From: Roseinatronobacter alkalisoli
GTDB lineage: Bacteria; Pseudomonadota; Alphaproteobacteria; Rhodobacterales; Rhodobacteraceae
Assembly (NCBI RefSeq): GCF_028745735.1
Contig: NZ_JAQZSM010000001.1
Coordinates: 1-64,000 of the forward strand
Length of the DNA stretch: 64,000 nt
Reading direction: 5' to 3'
The position numbers and the translations under genes are program-made. Under the pieces are notes generated by a model. It was not told the DNA's origin. It made no database searches and saw only the letters and a list, made by a program, of their open reading frames with translations. Numbering within the stretch: the stretch's first letter is position 1; each line of letters starts with the position of its first letter. Positions 54,118-63,904 of this stretch are shown here, piece after piece.

Positions 54118-54858
54118 ATGAAAAACATTCTTCGCATTACCGCCGCTGCGGTATTCGCCCTTGGTGCAACCGCCGCGACAGCGGATAAGCTGGTTGTCGC
54201 CACCGATACCGCCTTTGTCCCGTTTGAATTTATGCAGGACGGCGAATATGTCGGTTTCGATATCGACATGTGGACGATGATCGCCGCGGAACTCGATCTG
54301 GAATTCGACCTGCGCCCGATGGATTTCAACGGCATTATTCCGGGCCTTCAGACCGGACAGGTTGATGTTGCGCTGGCGGGTATCACCATTCGTGATGACC
54401 GTGCCGAAGTTATCGACTTCTCGGACGGGTATTATGACAGTGGGTTCCTGATCATGGTGCCTGCGGACAGTGATGTCGAAAGCTCCGCTGATCTGGCCGG
54501 GAAAACGCTGGCTGTGCGCACCGGTACGTCGGCGTCAGATTATGCGCGCGAGAATTTCACCGACACTGAACTGCGCCTGTTCCCCAATATCGACAACGCC
54601 TATCTGGAATTGCGCACTGGTCGCGTTGACGCCGCCATGCATGACACCCCCAATGTGTTGTATTACATCGCCACCGCTGGCGACGGGCAGGTCAAGGCCG
54701 TGGGCGAACAGATGATGGCACATCAATATGGCATCGGTTTTCCCAAAGGGTCGGATCTGGTGGAACCGGTCAATCAGGTGCTGGCGAATATGCGCGCAGA
54801 TGGCCGCTATGACGAAATCTACATGAAATGGTTTGGCACCACACCGCCCGGCAACTGA
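54118..54858 (+). CDS. polar amino-acid ABC transporter binding protein (GlnH-like)
   Basis: This 246-residue periplasmic protein has a signal peptide ([20 protein letters not shown], cleavage after TA at ~22) and the type II fold of family 3 solute-binding proteins: [55 protein letters not shown] and [22 protein letters not shown] precedes the ATG; the frame opens earlier at 54043 within the palindrome. It leads a five-gene run. A hairpin follows its stop. Confidence 0.92.
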   Translation: MKNILRITAAAVFALGATAATADKLVVATDTAFVPFEFMQDGEYVGFDIDMWTMIAAELDLEFDLRPMDFNGIIPGLQTGQVDVALAGITIRDDRAEVIDFSDGYYDSGFLIMVPADSDVESSADLAGKTLAVRTGTSASDYARENFTDTELRLFPNIDNAYLELRTGRVDAAMHDTPNVLYYIATAGDGQVKAVGEQMMAHQYGIGFPKGSDLVEPVNQVLANMRADGRYDEIYMKWFGTTPPGN

Positions 54859-54884
54859 TCTTGCACATATCATGAAACTGGCGG

Positions 54885-54908
54885 GGCGGGACCGGCACTG
54901 GTCCTGCC
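54885..54908 (+). terminator. intercistronic hairpin after the GlnH-like gene
   Basis: GGCGGGACC at 54885-54893 pairs with GGTCCTGCC at 54900-54908, with one G-U pair, around GGCACT. No T-tract follows. The placement copies the hairpin behind the liv-type binding-protein gene and may favour excess binding protein. Confidence 0.6.
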
Positions 54909-54941
54909 GACACTGGCGCGCAAATCACGCGGGGGCGGATA

Positions 54942-55598
54942 ATGGAAGTTAACTGGCTGATCATCTGGGATTTCATCCCGCAACTTCTGAAAGGGGCGCA
55001 GGTCACGGTTCATATTACCGTTGTCGGCCTGCTGGGCGGTGTCATCCTTGGCGCTATAGCCGGGTTGATGCGGGCCTATGGCAATTCCGTGATAAATGCG
55101 ATTGCCTTTGTCTATATCGAAGTTATCCGCGGCACGCCGATTGTCGTGCAGGTGATGTTTCTGTATTTCGCGCTGCCGGTTCTGGCCTCGATCCGCATTG
55201 ACCCGATGACCACTGCGGTTCTGGCGATTGTCATCAATGCAGGTGCCTATATCGCCGAAATCGTGCGCGGGGCGGTGCTGTCCATTTCCAAAGGGCTGAG
55301 CGAGGCAGGATTGGCCATCGGTCTGCCGCGCTGGAAGGTCATTCGCTATATTGTCGGGCCGCTGGCATTCCGCCGCCTGATTCCGCCCCTTGGCAACCAG
55401 TTTATTGTCAGCCTGAAGGACACGTCCTTGTTCATTGTCATCGGTGTGGGTGAGTTGACGCGCACCGGGCAGGAAATCATGGCGGCCAATTTCCGCGCGG
55501 TCGAAATATGGACAGCCGTTGCGGTGATGTATCTGATCATGACCGGTGTGCTGTCGCTGATGCTGCGGATGATCGAAAAACGCATGAGGATCCTATGA
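54942..55598 (+). CDS. polar amino-acid ABC permease (GlnP-like)
   Basis: This 218-residue inner-membrane permease has five or so helices and the coupling loop [35 protein letters not shown]; its N-terminus [30 protein letters not shown] is the HisM/GlnP pattern. There is only one permease gene, so it may form a homodimer. Its stop overlaps the ATPase start as ATGA. Confidence 0.92.
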   Translation: MEVNWLIIWDFIPQLLKGAQVTVHITVVGLLGGVILGAIAGLMRAYGNSVINAIAFVYIEVIRGTPIVVQVMFLYFALPVLASIRIDPMTTAVLAIVINAGAYIAEIVRGAVLSISKGLSEAGLAIGLPRWKVIRYIVGPLAFRRLIPPLGNQFIVSLKDTSLFIVIGVGELTRTGQEIMAANFRAVEIWTAVAVMYLIMTGVLSLMLRMIEKRMRIL

Positions 55599-56326
55599 CC
55601 GATGCAATCATTACATTCCGCAGCGTGTCCAAGCATTTTGGCCAGCTGAAGGTGCTGGATGAAGTTGATCTGGACATCCACAAGGGTGAAGTGGTCGTGC
55701 TGATCGGCCCTTCGGGGTCGGGGAAATCCACACTTCTGCGCTGCATCAACGGGTTGGAACAAATCACCGGCGGTGATCTGGTCGTCAACGGCATGAGCGT
55801 TCTGGGCGGCAACAAGGTTCTGCGCGAAATCCGGCAGGAAGCGGGCATGGTGTTCCAGCAGTTCAATCTGTTTCCGCAGATGACCGCCCTGCAGAATGTG
55901 GCCTTCGGTCCGCAGCAGGTGCGCGGCATGTCCGCGCGTCAGGCCCGCGAACTGGCCCGCGAATTGCTGGCCAAAGTGGGGCTGGCCGACAAGGCGGATC
56001 ATGAACCCGCTGAATTGTCGGGCGGGCAACAGCAGCGCGTGGCTATTGCGCGTGCGCTGGCGATCAAGCCAAAGGTGATGCTGTTTGATGAACCGACATC
56101 GGCACTGGACCCCGAACTGAAGCAGGAGGTGCTGAATGTCATGCGCGCGCTGGCGGCCGAAGGCATGACAATGGTGGTGGTGACCCATGAAATGTGCTTT
56201 GCCAAGCAAGTCGGCACAAGGCTGATCTTCATGGAACACGGCAAGATCGCAGTTGATGGCCGCCCGGGTGACGTGATTGACACGCCGCCCAATGACCGGA
56301 TGAAGGATTTCCTGCAGCATGTCTGA
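55595..56326 (+). CDS. polar amino-acid ABC ATPase (GlnQ-like)
   Basis: This 243-residue ATPase carries GPSGSGKST (Walker A), the [24 protein letters not shown]-loop, [16 protein letters not shown] (signature), and [13 protein letters not shown] (Walker B). GAGGA (55586-55590) precedes the ATG at 55595. The frame opens at 55508, but that part lies in the permease gene. It overlaps the C45 hydrolase gene by eight bases. Confidence 0.95.
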   Translation: MTDAIITFRSVSKHFGQLKVLDEVDLDIHKGEVVVLIGPSGSGKSTLLRCINGLEQITGGDLVVNGMSVLGGNKVLREIRQEAGMVFQQFNLFPQMTALQNVAFGPQQVRGMSARQARELARELLAKVGLADKADHEPAELSGGQQQRVAIARALAIKPKVMLFDEPTSALDPELKQEVLNVMRALAAEGMTMVVVTHEMCFAKQVGTRLIFMEHGKIAVDGRPGDVIDTPPNDRMKDFLQHV

Positions 56327-57347
56327 AGATGCGCCGTCCGAATTGCGCCGGGTGCGTATGGCCGGAGCACCGCATGATATAGGCCATGCACTGGGCCGCG
56401 CTGGCCGTGATGCGGTGCATGATGTGTTGCGGCCGCTGGATTATTGGGTGGCCGTGAATAGCCCTGCCCATGACCATGTAGTTGCGCGCATGGCCCTGCG
56501 CACGAAGGCCCTGTTTCCATGGATATTTGAAGAATTACAAGGGCTTGCTGATGGGCTTGGGTTGCCATTCGCGCAGGTCATGGCCTGGAACTGCCGTGGT
56601 GATCTGATGTCGAATGTGCCCGATGGCTGCACCACCCTTCAGTTTCCCGGTGATGTGCCTGTCATTGCCCATAACGAAGACGGGCTGCCGGATTTCCGGG
56701 GGCACGTCCTGCTGGTTGATGCCGCGCCGCTGGATGCGCCGGATTTCACGGCCTTGTGCTACCCCGGTTCAATTCCGGGCCATACATTTTCCGTCACCGG
56801 CGCGGGGCTGGTGCAGGCGGTCAATAACCTGCGCCTGCGCGACGTTCGCCCGCAGATCCCGCGCATGGTGCTTGGTCGTGCCGTGCTGGCGTGTCGCTCC
56901 GTCCGCGCGGCGATTGACCTGCTGGCGCGCGAAAACAACAGCGGCGGGTTTCATTTTACGCTGGCGCAAGCGGGGGAAGGGGTGGTCCATAGCGTTGAAT
57001 TCGGGGGTGGTGGCATGGTGCATCGGCAGATCGATACACCGTCTGCACATGCCAATCACGCGCTGCATCTTGATCACGCACAGGGGCAGATCGTTACCCA
57101 ATCATCGGCTGACAGGCAGCGCCGCGTGACTGACCTGATTGACGCGGGCGCGCGGAATGTGCTGGCCATGTTACGCGACACAGGCGAGCAGGGACTGCCT
57201 GTTCATCGCTGCCAGCCTGATGACCCGGATCATGAAAACACCCTTGCCACGGCTATCATTCACGTCGAAAAGGGTGGTTTAAGCTGGAAAGTCTATGACC
57301 AAAAGTCCACAGGGCCAGTCCATGCCGGATCAGACATCGCCAGATAG
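56319..57347 (+). CDS. C45-family self-processing Ntn hydrolase/acyltransferase
   Basis: The 342-residue protein resembles acyl-CoA:6-aminopenicillanate acyltransferase and carcinine hydrolase (Tan). The predicted autoproteolytic site is G103-C104 in [11 protein letters not shown]; Cys104 would become the N-terminal nucleophile of the beta subunit. HNEDG at 118-122 is the second motif. Such enzymes hydrolyse or form amide bonds of beta-alanyl amines, penicillins or N-acyl amines. It shares eight bases with the ATPase gene and 53 with the RpiR gene, so it is part of the importer operon. No signal peptide: it is expected to act in the cytoplasm on the imported compound. Confidence 0.85.
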   Translation: MSEDAPSELRRVRMAGAPHDIGHALGRAGRDAVHDVLRPLDYWVAVNSPAHDHVVARMALRTKALFPWIFEELQGLADGLGLPFAQVMAWNCRGDLMSNVPDGCTTLQFPGDVPVIAHNEDGLPDFRGHVLLVDAAPLDAPDFTALCYPGSIPGHTFSVTGAGLVQAVNNLRLRDVRPQIPRMVLGRAVLACRSVRAAIDLLARENNSGGFHFTLAQAGEGVVHSVEFGGGGMVHRQIDTPSAHANHALHLDHAQGQIVTQSSADRQRRVTDLIDAGARNVLAMLRDTGEQGLPVHRCQPDDPDHENTLATAIIHVEKGGLSWKVYDQKSTGPVHAGSDIAR

Positions 57348-58233
57348 CGTGCCGCAGACAGTTGCGGGGCTGCGCGAGATGATGCTGCGCATCGCCAAGG
57401 GCGAAGGGGCGATTACCCTTGGCCCCAAAGCGCGAGAGGCGCTGGCCCGTATCCTGGACCTGCAGGGCGACCCGGCGTTGCTGTCAATCACCACGCTGGC
57501 CGACAAACTGGGGGTCAACCCGTCCACGCTGACGCGGCTGTCGCGCAATCTGGGGTATTCCGGTTTTGGCGCGTTCCAGCAGGTGTTGCTGAATGCGTCC
57601 ATGGCGCCGCCGGGGTCGTTCTACAGCCGGCAGGCGGAAACGGCATTGCGTGGCGGGGACGGGACCGGTCTGAATGGCGTGGCCGCATTGTGTCGGGAAA
57701 GTCAGGCCAATATCGACCGGTTTCTGGATACGTGCAATCAAAGCCAGTTTCGCCATGCCACCGAACTTATTGCGGGCGCGCCGCGTGTCATGGTTTATGG
57801 GATACGGCAGTTTCACGCATTCGCCAGTTTTCTGGTCTATGGGCTGCGGATGATCCGGTCAGATGTGCATCTGCTGGATTCGAACGCGCTGGGCGTGGCC
57901 GAAGGCATTGCCTCCATGTCACCGCAGGATGTGCTGATCATTTCCAGCTGCGCCCCCTATTCGCGGCAGGTTGTCGACGTGGCGCGCGCGGCGGTGGACA
58001 AGCCGGTTTCGGTTGTGGCGATTACCGACCGCGCGGATTCACCCCTGATCATGGCGTCCAAGGCGGCATTGCTGGTCCCGCATGAAACCAGTTTCCTGTC
58101 GAATTCGCTGTCAACTTTCATTCTGGCGGCAGAATGCCTGATCAATGGTTGCGCAGCCGCCGACCCCGACACCGCCAAGGCTGCCTTGGCGGAACGGGAC
58201 CGGATGATTGGCCGCCTTGGCATTGAAATGTAA
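57295..58233 (+). CDS. MurR/RpiR-family regulator
   Basis: This 312-residue regulator has an N-terminal RpiR-type HTH (LSITTLADKLGVNPSTLTRLSRNLGYSGFGAFQQVLL) and a C-terminal SIS domain (~135-270) that usually senses a phosphosugar but may bind other ligands. The start at 57295 has GGAAAG six bases upstream. An ATG at 57322 is in frame, and either choice overlaps the C45 gene, by 53 or 26 bases. It closes the operon and probably controls it. Confidence 0.9.
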   Translation: MTKSPQGQSMPDQTSPDSVPQTVAGLREMMLRIAKGEGAITLGPKAREALARILDLQGDPALLSITTLADKLGVNPSTLTRLSRNLGYSGFGAFQQVLLNASMAPPGSFYSRQAETALRGGDGTGLNGVAALCRESQANIDRFLDTCNQSQFRHATELIAGAPRVMVYGIRQFHAFASFLVYGLRMIRSDVHLLDSNALGVAEGIASMSPQDVLIISSCAPYSRQVVDVARAAVDKPVSVVAITDRADSPLIMASKAALLVPHETSFLSNSLSTFILAAECLINGCAAADPDTAKAALAERDRMIGRLGIEM

Positions 58234-58245
58234 TCAGGTCTGTTG

Positions 58246-59427
58246 TCAGGCAATGACCTGCGCGATGGCATGCGCCACGACCGGCACTGTCTGGCCGTTC
58301 AGCCCCGCCATATTCGTGCGCCCGTCCGACAGCATATAGATGCCATGATCCGCACGCAGGGATTCAACCTGTTCCGCTGTCACAGGCAGCAGCGAAAACA
58401 TACCCTGTTGCCGCGCGATAACGTCAAAGCGGTTGGTCCCCGTTTCGCTGCGTAGCGCATCCGCGAGGGCGCGGCGGTTTTCGGCAACGCGCGCGCGCAT
58501 GCTGTCCAGTTCGCTCTGCCAGATGTGCTTCAGCGCCGGGTCGTTCAGAATCGTGCTGACAACGCGCCCGCCATGGTCGGGCGGAAAGGCGAAATTCTGG
58601 CGGTTCAGGCTGGCCAATGCGCCCGCCAGCCTGGGCTTTTGCGGTTCGGGGACAATTGCCATCGCCAGCCCCACACGTTCGCGGTACAGGCCGAAATTCT
58701 TGGAACAACTGGCCGCGACCAGCACTTCAGGCAAGCGCGCGGCCAGATGGCGCAGCCCGCCCGCATCGGCATTCAACCCTTCGCCAAAGCCCTGATAGGC
58801 CATATCGATGAAGGGAACAGCGCCGGTGCGATCCAGCACTGCGCCCATATCTGACCAATCCTGCACGCTCAGGTCTATGCCGGTGGGGTTATGGCAGCAG
58901 CCGTGCAACAGCACCACATCATCCGCTGTCGCCTGTGCCAGATCGGCGAACATGCCGTCGCGGTCCAGCATGCCGCTGCTTGCATCCTGATATCGGTAGG
59001 GCCGCGATTTCACGCCCGCTGCGGCAATCAGGGGGGCATGGTTCGGCCATGTCTGCGCACTTATCCAGATAGTGGCATCAGCACGCGCACGGCGTATCAG
59101 TTCGGCAATCTGGCGCACGGCGGTTGTGCCGCCCGGCGTGCCGACAGCGGCGACGCGCGCCTGTGGTACCGCCCCCCCCAGTAACAGCCCTTCCATCGCG
59201 TCCAGATATGCCGGGTCACCGGCCAGTGACAGGTAGGTCTTGCTTTCCTGTGTGGCGACGATATGCGACTCGGCCTGTTTCACGGCCTGCATGACAGGCG
59301 TGCGCCCCGCTTCATCACGGTAGACGCCCACGCCAAGGTCAATCTTGCCCATGCGCGGATCGGCAGCGAATGCCTGCATCAGGGCGATGATTCCATCAAG
59401 TCCGGGCTGGGGCAGGGTTTCGAACAT
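58246..59427 (-). CDS. aromatic/aspartate aminotransferase (class I)
   Basis: This 393-residue PLP enzyme has CHNPTGIDLS, the Asp208 region PFIDMAYQGF and PLP-Lys243 in ASCSKNFGLYRERVG, all of the AspC/TyrB subclass. It exchanges amino groups between aspartate or aromatic amino acids and 2-oxoglutarate. The ATG at 59427 is preferred over the frame to 59475: AAGG lies eight bases upstream and the start MFETLPQPGLDGI matches the family. It converges on the RpiR gene. Confidence 0.92.
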   Translation of the reverse strand: MFETLPQPGLDGIIALMQAFAADPRMGKIDLGVGVYRDEAGRTPVMQAVKQAESHIVATQESKTYLSLAGDPAYLDAMEGLLLGGAVPQARVAAVGTPGGTTAVRQIAELIRRARADATIWISAQTWPNHAPLIAAAGVKSRPYRYQDASSGMLDRDGMFADLAQATADDVVLLHGCCHNPTGIDLSVQDWSDMGAVLDRTGAVPFIDMAYQGFGEGLNADAGGLRHLAARLPEVLVAASCSKNFGLYRERVGLAMAIVPEPQKPRLAGALASLNRQNFAFPPDHGGRVVSTILNDPALKHIWQSELDSMRARVAENRRALADALRSETGTNRFDVIARQQGMFSLLPVTAEQVESLRADHGIYMLSDGRTNMAGLNGQTVPVVAHAIAQVIA

Positions 59428-59437
59428 CTTGCGGACC

Positions 59438-59998
59438 TTAGCTGAGGGCGGGGGACCAGTCACGCAGCAGAACACGAGTGCGGTCTTCCTGCCGGATCGG
59501 GGTGAATCCGTGTTTCTGATACTGAATCAAGGCGCGGGGATGGTCCAGCGTGCAGGTGTTTATGGTCAGCCGGGTCAGGCCCTCACGCTCCCATGCGGTC
59601 AGAATGGCAGTGCGCAACATCCATGTCCCCAGGCCGCGCCCCACGCTTCCGGGTACCAGCCCGAAATAGCATAATTCGCATTCGCCCGCTTCGCGCCAGT
59701 CCAGCAGGAAAAAGCCCTGCGGCCAGCCCTTGTCGATCAGCGAACAGAGGGCGATATCGGGTGAATTCAGCCAGTCCGCAAGCTCGGCATCTTCGCTGGC
59801 GTGAATATCTGTCCATGCATAATCCCGCCCGACCGCGTCATAAAGCGCGCGAAAATACCATACCGGCGGGTGTTCGGCTTTCAGCAACGCGCCTGACATG
59901 CCGTTCGGGGTGTGCGGCCAGCCATAGGTGGGGCGTTCCGTCATTTCCAGAAAGGTGACAGTATAAGGCACCGTGTCGCCCGCGCGGTAGGTGGTCAT
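59438..59998 (-). CDS. GNAT-family N-acetyltransferase
   Basis: This 186-residue protein has the acetyl-CoA-binding motif LVPGSVGRGLGTWMLRTAI (the V-x2-x-x-R-G-x-G pattern) and a C-terminal YQKHGFTPIRQED. The substrate is unknown. The ATG at 59998 overlaps the sseA stop as ATGA, so the two should be co-translated. The N-terminus (TTYRAGDTVPYTVTFLEMTERPTYGWPHTP) resembles other Rhodobacterales acetyltransferases of unknown role. Confidence 0.85.
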   Translation of the reverse strand: MTTYRAGDTVPYTVTFLEMTERPTYGWPHTPNGMSGALLKAEHPPVWYFRALYDAVGRDYAWTDIHASEDAELADWLNSPDIALCSLIDKGWPQGFFLLDWREAGECELCYFGLVPGSVGRGLGTWMLRTAILTAWEREGLTRLTINTCTLDHPRALIQYQKHGFTPIRQEDRTRVLLRDWSPALS

Positions 59999-60843
59999 CC
60001 CGTTTCCACCTTCAGGTCGGGGAACATGCCCCATTCCGCCCATGACCCGTCATAAAGCGCATGATTGCGGTGTCCCAGTATTTCCAGCCCAAGGCTAAGC
60101 ACCGCAGCCGTAATGCCGGACCCGCATGTGGTTATGACAGGGCGTTCCAGATCAACGCCCGCGTCATGAAATGCCGCGCGCAGGCTATCGCCGGTTTTCA
60201 GGGTGCCATCGGGTTTCAGCAGGGTTGAAAACGGCAGGTTCAGCGCGCCCGGCATATGACCTGCACGCAACCCTTCGCGGGGTTCGGGTTCATCGCCGCG
60301 AAAGCGGGCGGGGGAACGTGCGTCGACAATCTGCCAGTCCCCGAGTTTTACGGCTGCCGCCACCTGCGAGACATCCTTGACCAGATGCGCCTGCCGTTGG
60401 ACGGTCATGTGCCGTTCGCGCAACAGGGGGGGCAGGTCCTCTACGGCGCGGCCCTCGGCCTGCCATTTCGGAAAACCACCGTCCAGAACAGCCACATCGG
60501 TCTTGCCCATCAGGCGAAACAGCCACCAGACGCGCGCGGCGGAAAACAGCCCTGCACCATCATAGATGACCACCTGATGACCGTCGCCAACCCCCATCGC
60601 CCGCAGACGTGACATGAACTTTTCCACAGGGGGTGCCATATGGGGCAATGCGGACCGGTGGTCGCTGATATCGTCAATATCGAAAAACCGTGCGCCGGGA
60701 ATATGGCCTGCATCAAACTCCGCGCGGGCATCGCGGTTTTGCGCGGGCATATACCAGCTTGCATCCAGAATGCGCAGGTCAGGGTCATTCAGATGTGCGG
60801 CAAGCCAGTCGGTCGACACACGCGTTCTTGGATCATCGGCCAT
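59995..60843 (-). CDS. sseA: 3-mercaptopyruvate sulfurtransferase
   Basis: This 282-residue enzyme has two rhodanese domains (1-140 and ~160-282). The active Cys240 lies in TTCGSGITA, the CGSG loop of mercaptopyruvate sulfurtransferases (thiosulfate sulfurtransferases usually have CRxGx[RT]). It transfers sulfur from 3-mercaptopyruvate to acceptors. GGGGGA precedes the ATG at 60843; the frame is open to 60975 without a comparable signal. It is divergent from zapE. Confidence 0.93.
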   Translation of the reverse strand: MADDPRTRVSTDWLAAHLNDPDLRILDASWYMPAQNRDARAEFDAGHIPGARFFDIDDISDHRSALPHMAPPVEKFMSRLRAMGVGDGHQVVIYDGAGLFSAARVWWLFRLMGKTDVAVLDGGFPKWQAEGRAVEDLPPLLRERHMTVQRQAHLVKDVSQVAAAVKLGDWQIVDARSPARFRGDEPEPREGLRAGHMPGALNLPFSTLLKPDGTLKTGDSLRAAFHDAGVDLERPVITTCGSGITAAVLSLGLEILGHRNHALYDGSWAEWGMFPDLKVETG

Positions 60844-60955
60844 GAAATCCCCCAAGCCAGAAAGCATATGTGTAACACCTAGCGAGGGCGCGACCGCGTT
60901 GCAAGCATACAGGCGGGGCTTTTCCCCGGCTGCGGCATTGGATATGCAGATTCGC

Positions 60956-62038
60956 ATGAATGATAGTCTGATCACAATCTATGACCGTATGGTCGAACAA
61001 GGCGCGCTGCGCCCCGATGCCGCACAGCGCGCGGCGATGCCTTGTTTTGACCCGGTGCTGGCCTATCTGCGCAAACCTGCCCCCAAAGCGGGGTTGTTGG
61101 GGTTGCTGGGGCGGCGCAAGCCGGAACCGCCACCGGGCCTGTATTTATGGGGTGGGGTGGGGCGTGGGAAATCCATGCTGATGGACCTGTTTGTGGACCA
61201 TGTCGGTGATATACCCAAAAGGCGGGTGCATTTTCACGCCTTCATGCAGGAAATTCACGAAGGGATGCATGCCGCCCGCAAGACCGGTGCGCCTGACGCG
61301 CTTGCGCCCGTGGCCGACAAGGTTGCGCAGCAGGTGCGTTTGCTGGCCTTTGACGAGATGCAGATTACCGATATCACCGATGCGATGATCGTCGGGCGCC
61401 TGTTTGAACGGTTGATGGCGGCAGGCGTGGCGATTGTCGTCACGTCGAACAGGGTGCCGGATGATCTGTACAAGAACGGGTTGAACCGCGCGCTGTTTGT
61501 CCCCTTCATCGAAATGATCAACACCCGCATGACCGTGCATGAACTGGAATCGGAAACAGATTACCGCCAGCACCGACTGGCAGGTGCGCAGGTTTATTTC
61601 AGCCCCGCTGACAGTGCCGCGCGCGCAGAGATGGCGCGGATCTGGGATGAACTGACCGGGCATGACGGGGGCCAGCCGCTGAAACTGACGGTCAAGGGGC
61701 GGGATGTCGTGATCCCGCGCGCGCATAATGGTGTCGGGCGCGCTAGTTTCTGGGAATTATGCGGCCAGCCGCTGGGGGCTGCGGATTATCTGGCGATTGT
61801 GGGCGCGCTGCGGGTGCTGATGCTGGATGACATCCCCTATCTGACGGCCGCGAACTATAATGAAGCCAAGCGATTTGTCACATTGATCGACACGCTTTAT
61901 GAAGCGCAGGTGCGGTTGATTGCATCTGCTGCGGCTATGCCCGAGCAACTATATCGCGAGGGGACGGGCGCGTTTGAATTTGAACGCACTGCCAGCCGCC
62001 TGCGCGAAATGCAGGGCGCGGGTTGGGGCGCAGCCTGA
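60956..62038 (+). CDS. zapE: AFG1/ZapE-family cell-division ATPase
   Basis: This 360-residue P-loop ATPase has GGVGRGKSMLMDLF (66-79), Walker B with Asp133 in LLAFDEMQITDITDAM, and the HFHAFMQEIHEGMH segment characteristic of the AFG1/ZapE family. ZapE destabilises FtsZ polymers during constriction in E. coli, and AFG1 supports mitochondrial quality control. The frame is open from 60614; the ATG at 60956 (MNDSLITIYDRMVEQGAL) gives the family-like start. A ribosome-binding site is not obvious. Confidence 0.92.
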   Translation: MNDSLITIYDRMVEQGALRPDAAQRAAMPCFDPVLAYLRKPAPKAGLLGLLGRRKPEPPPGLYLWGGVGRGKSMLMDLFVDHVGDIPKRRVHFHAFMQEIHEGMHAARKTGAPDALAPVADKVAQQVRLLAFDEMQITDITDAMIVGRLFERLMAAGVAIVVTSNRVPDDLYKNGLNRALFVPFIEMINTRMTVHELESETDYRQHRLAGAQVYFSPADSAARAEMARIWDELTGHDGGQPLKLTVKGRDVVIPRAHNGVGRASFWELCGQPLGAADYLAIVGALRVLMLDDIPYLTAANYNEAKRFVTLIDTLYEAQVRLIASAAAMPEQLYREGTGAFEFERTASRLREMQGAGWGAA

Positions 62039-62052
62039 CCTGTCGGGGGGAA

Positions 62053-62085
62053 CGATCCCGCCCCCCATCGAAGGGGGCAGGATCG
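62053..62085. terminator. hairpin between zapE and queG
   Basis: CGATCC with GCCCCC at 62053-62065 pairs with GGGGGC and GGATCG at 62073-62085, leaving one C/A mismatch. It has no clear T-tract and lies between convergent genes. Confidence 0.55.
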
Positions 62086-62095
62086 TGGGCGCGCT

Positions 62096-63154
62096 TCACG
62101 CGCCCGTCCCCGCCGCAGATGTTGCGCGCAATCGCCCCACGGCCCAGCGCGCGGCGTCGGCAACTGTCGCGTCGGGGTCATTGCACAGGGCCTGCGCCGT
62201 GGGCAACAGCTGTGGCGTGTCGGAATTCCCGATGGCATAGAGCACGTTGCGCACAAAGCGGTTACGCCCGATCCGCTTGATGGGAGAGCCTGAAAACCGG
62301 TCCCGGAATGCCGCGTCATCCAGGCCCGCCAGCACGCCCAGATCCGGGGCAATCATGCCATCACGCGCCGCGTATTTCGTTTCTGCAGCGGTTTGCGCAA
62401 ACTTGTTCCACGGGCATACGGCAAGGCAATCATCGCAGCCATAAATGCGGTTGCCCAGTTTCGCGCGCAGTTCCAGCGGCACAGGGCCGTGATGTTCGAT
62501 TGTGAGATATGAAATGCAGCGCCGTGCATCCAGCTGGAAAGGCGCGGGAAAGGCGGCAGTGGGGCAAATGTCCAGACAGGCACGGCAGGATCCGCAATTT
62601 TCCCGCGCGGGCGTATCAGGCGGCAATTCCAGCGTTGTGAAAATCGCGCCCAGAAAAAACCAGTTGCCCAACTCGCGCGACAGCAGATTGGTATGTTTGC
62701 CCTGCCAGCCCAGCCCGGCGGCCGCAGCCAGCGGTTTTTCCATCACCGGGGCCGTGTCCACGAATACCTTGATTTCGCCGCCCTCGCGGTCAATCAGCCA
62801 CCGCCCCAGCCGTTTCAGGCGTTTCTTGACCACATCATGATAATCGCGCCCCAGCGCATAGGCGGAAATCACGCCCCGGTCGCGCAGGTCCAGCAGATCA
62901 AGCGGGTTGTAATCCGGCGTATAGGTTTCTGCCAGCATCACGACGGATCGCGCCGCTGGCCATAATGCTGAGGGATTGCCGCGCCATTCCATGCGCTCGG
63001 CCATCCAGCCCATCTGGCCATGCCGCCCCTGATCCACGAATTCAGCCAGCCGTTCAGGTGCCGCCGGGATGGACGCAGGCGTTGTCACGGCACAGGCTGT
63101 AAAGCCCATTTCCTGTGCCATATGCCGGATTTCGGATTTGAGCTCTGCGGTCAT
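62096..63154 (-). CDS. queG: epoxyqueuosine reductase
   Basis: This 352-residue enzyme reduces epoxyqueuosine to queuosine in tRNA using cobalamin and two 4Fe-4S clusters. The cluster motifs are [16 protein letters not shown] and C-x(~50)[14 protein letters not shown], preceded by the catalytic region with [40 protein letters not shown]. The C-terminal HEAT-like repeat region ends with a [24 protein letters not shown] unit. It lies 24 bases after the GST start region on the same strand. Confidence 0.95.
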   Translation of the reverse strand: MTAELKSEIRHMAQEMGFTACAVTTPASIPAAPERLAEFVDQGRHGQMGWMAERMEWRGNPSALWPAARSVVMLAETYTPDYNPLDLLDLRDRGVISAYALGRDYHDVVKKRLKRLGRWLIDREGGEIKVFVDTAPVMEKPLAAAAGLGWQGKHTNLLSRELGNWFFLGAIFTTLELPPDTPARENCGSCRACLDICPTAAFPAPFQLDARRCISYLTIEHHGPVPLELRAKLGNRIYGCDDCLAVCPWNKFAQTAAETKYAARDGMIAPDLGVLAGLDDAAFRDRFSGSPIKRIGRNRFVRNVLYAIGNSDTPQLLPTAQALCNDPDATVADAARWAVGRLRATSAAGTGA

Positions 63155-63178
63155 ATGCCCCAGATGGGCTAAATCGTC

Positions 63179-63844
63179 TCAGAAATCCAGATCTGTATAA
63201 TGCGCGGGCGGCGGAAAGCCCGGCAACTGGTCGGCCAGCAGCGTGCGAAAGGCGGGGCGTGATTTCAATTTGGCATACCATTCATGCACCAGTGCCGAAC
63301 GCTGCCAGTCCACATCATTAATGTAATCCAGACAGGACAGATGTGCGGCTGCGGTGAAATCCGCCAGCGTCATGTCATTTCCCGCCAGCCAGCGGCGCTG
63401 GCCCAGTAACCAGTCCATGTAATCCAGATGAAACTTGATCCGGGCCGATCCGGTCTTGATGGCCTGCGAATCCGGATAGCCGCGCTTCATGATCTTCTTG
63501 TTTACCCGCTCATACAGCAGATTGGCCGTCACTTCGGCATGGAATTTATCGTCAAACCATGTGCACAGGCGGCGCATTTCATAGCGTGCTTCGGGGGCTT
63601 TCGGAATCAGCTGGGGCTGGGGCACCAGATCTTCGATATATTCGCAAATGGCGTGGCTTTCGGTCAGCAGTTTCCCTTCATAACGCAGCACCGGCACCTT
63701 GCCTGCCGGATTGCGGCGCATGAATTCGGCGCTGGGTTCCCAGAAGCGTTCCTCTATCAGTTCAACGTCGATACGCTTCTCCGCCAATGTCAGGCGCAGT
63801 TTGCGGCAAAAGGGGGAAAGCGGGACGTGATACAGGCGTGCCAT
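63179..63844 (-). CDS. glutathione S-transferase family protein
   Basis: This 221-residue protein has an N-terminal thioredoxin-fold domain (MARLYHVPLSPFCRKLRLTLAEKRID, with FCRK at the active site and LLTESHAICEYIEDLVP for the cis-Pro/SE motif) and a C-terminal alpha domain (GNDMTLADFTAAAHLSCLDYIND). Glutathione conjugation or redox function is probable, but no substrate can be assigned. It precedes queG. Confidence 0.9.
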   Translation of the reverse strand: MARLYHVPLSPFCRKLRLTLAEKRIDVELIEERFWEPSAEFMRRNPAGKVPVLRYEGKLLTESHAICEYIEDLVPQPQLIPKAPEARYEMRRLCTWFDDKFHAEVTANLLYERVNKKIMKRGYPDSQAIKTGSARIKFHLDYMDWLLGQRRWLAGNDMTLADFTAAAHLSCLDYINDVDWQRSALVHEWYAKLKSRPAFRTLLADQLPGFPPPAHYTDLDF

Positions 63845-63904
63845 GAATGTGAATATGCCTTCTGTCGGGGTTTGCCCATCTGTAGCTGCCGGGGTGGCAG
63901 AAGT

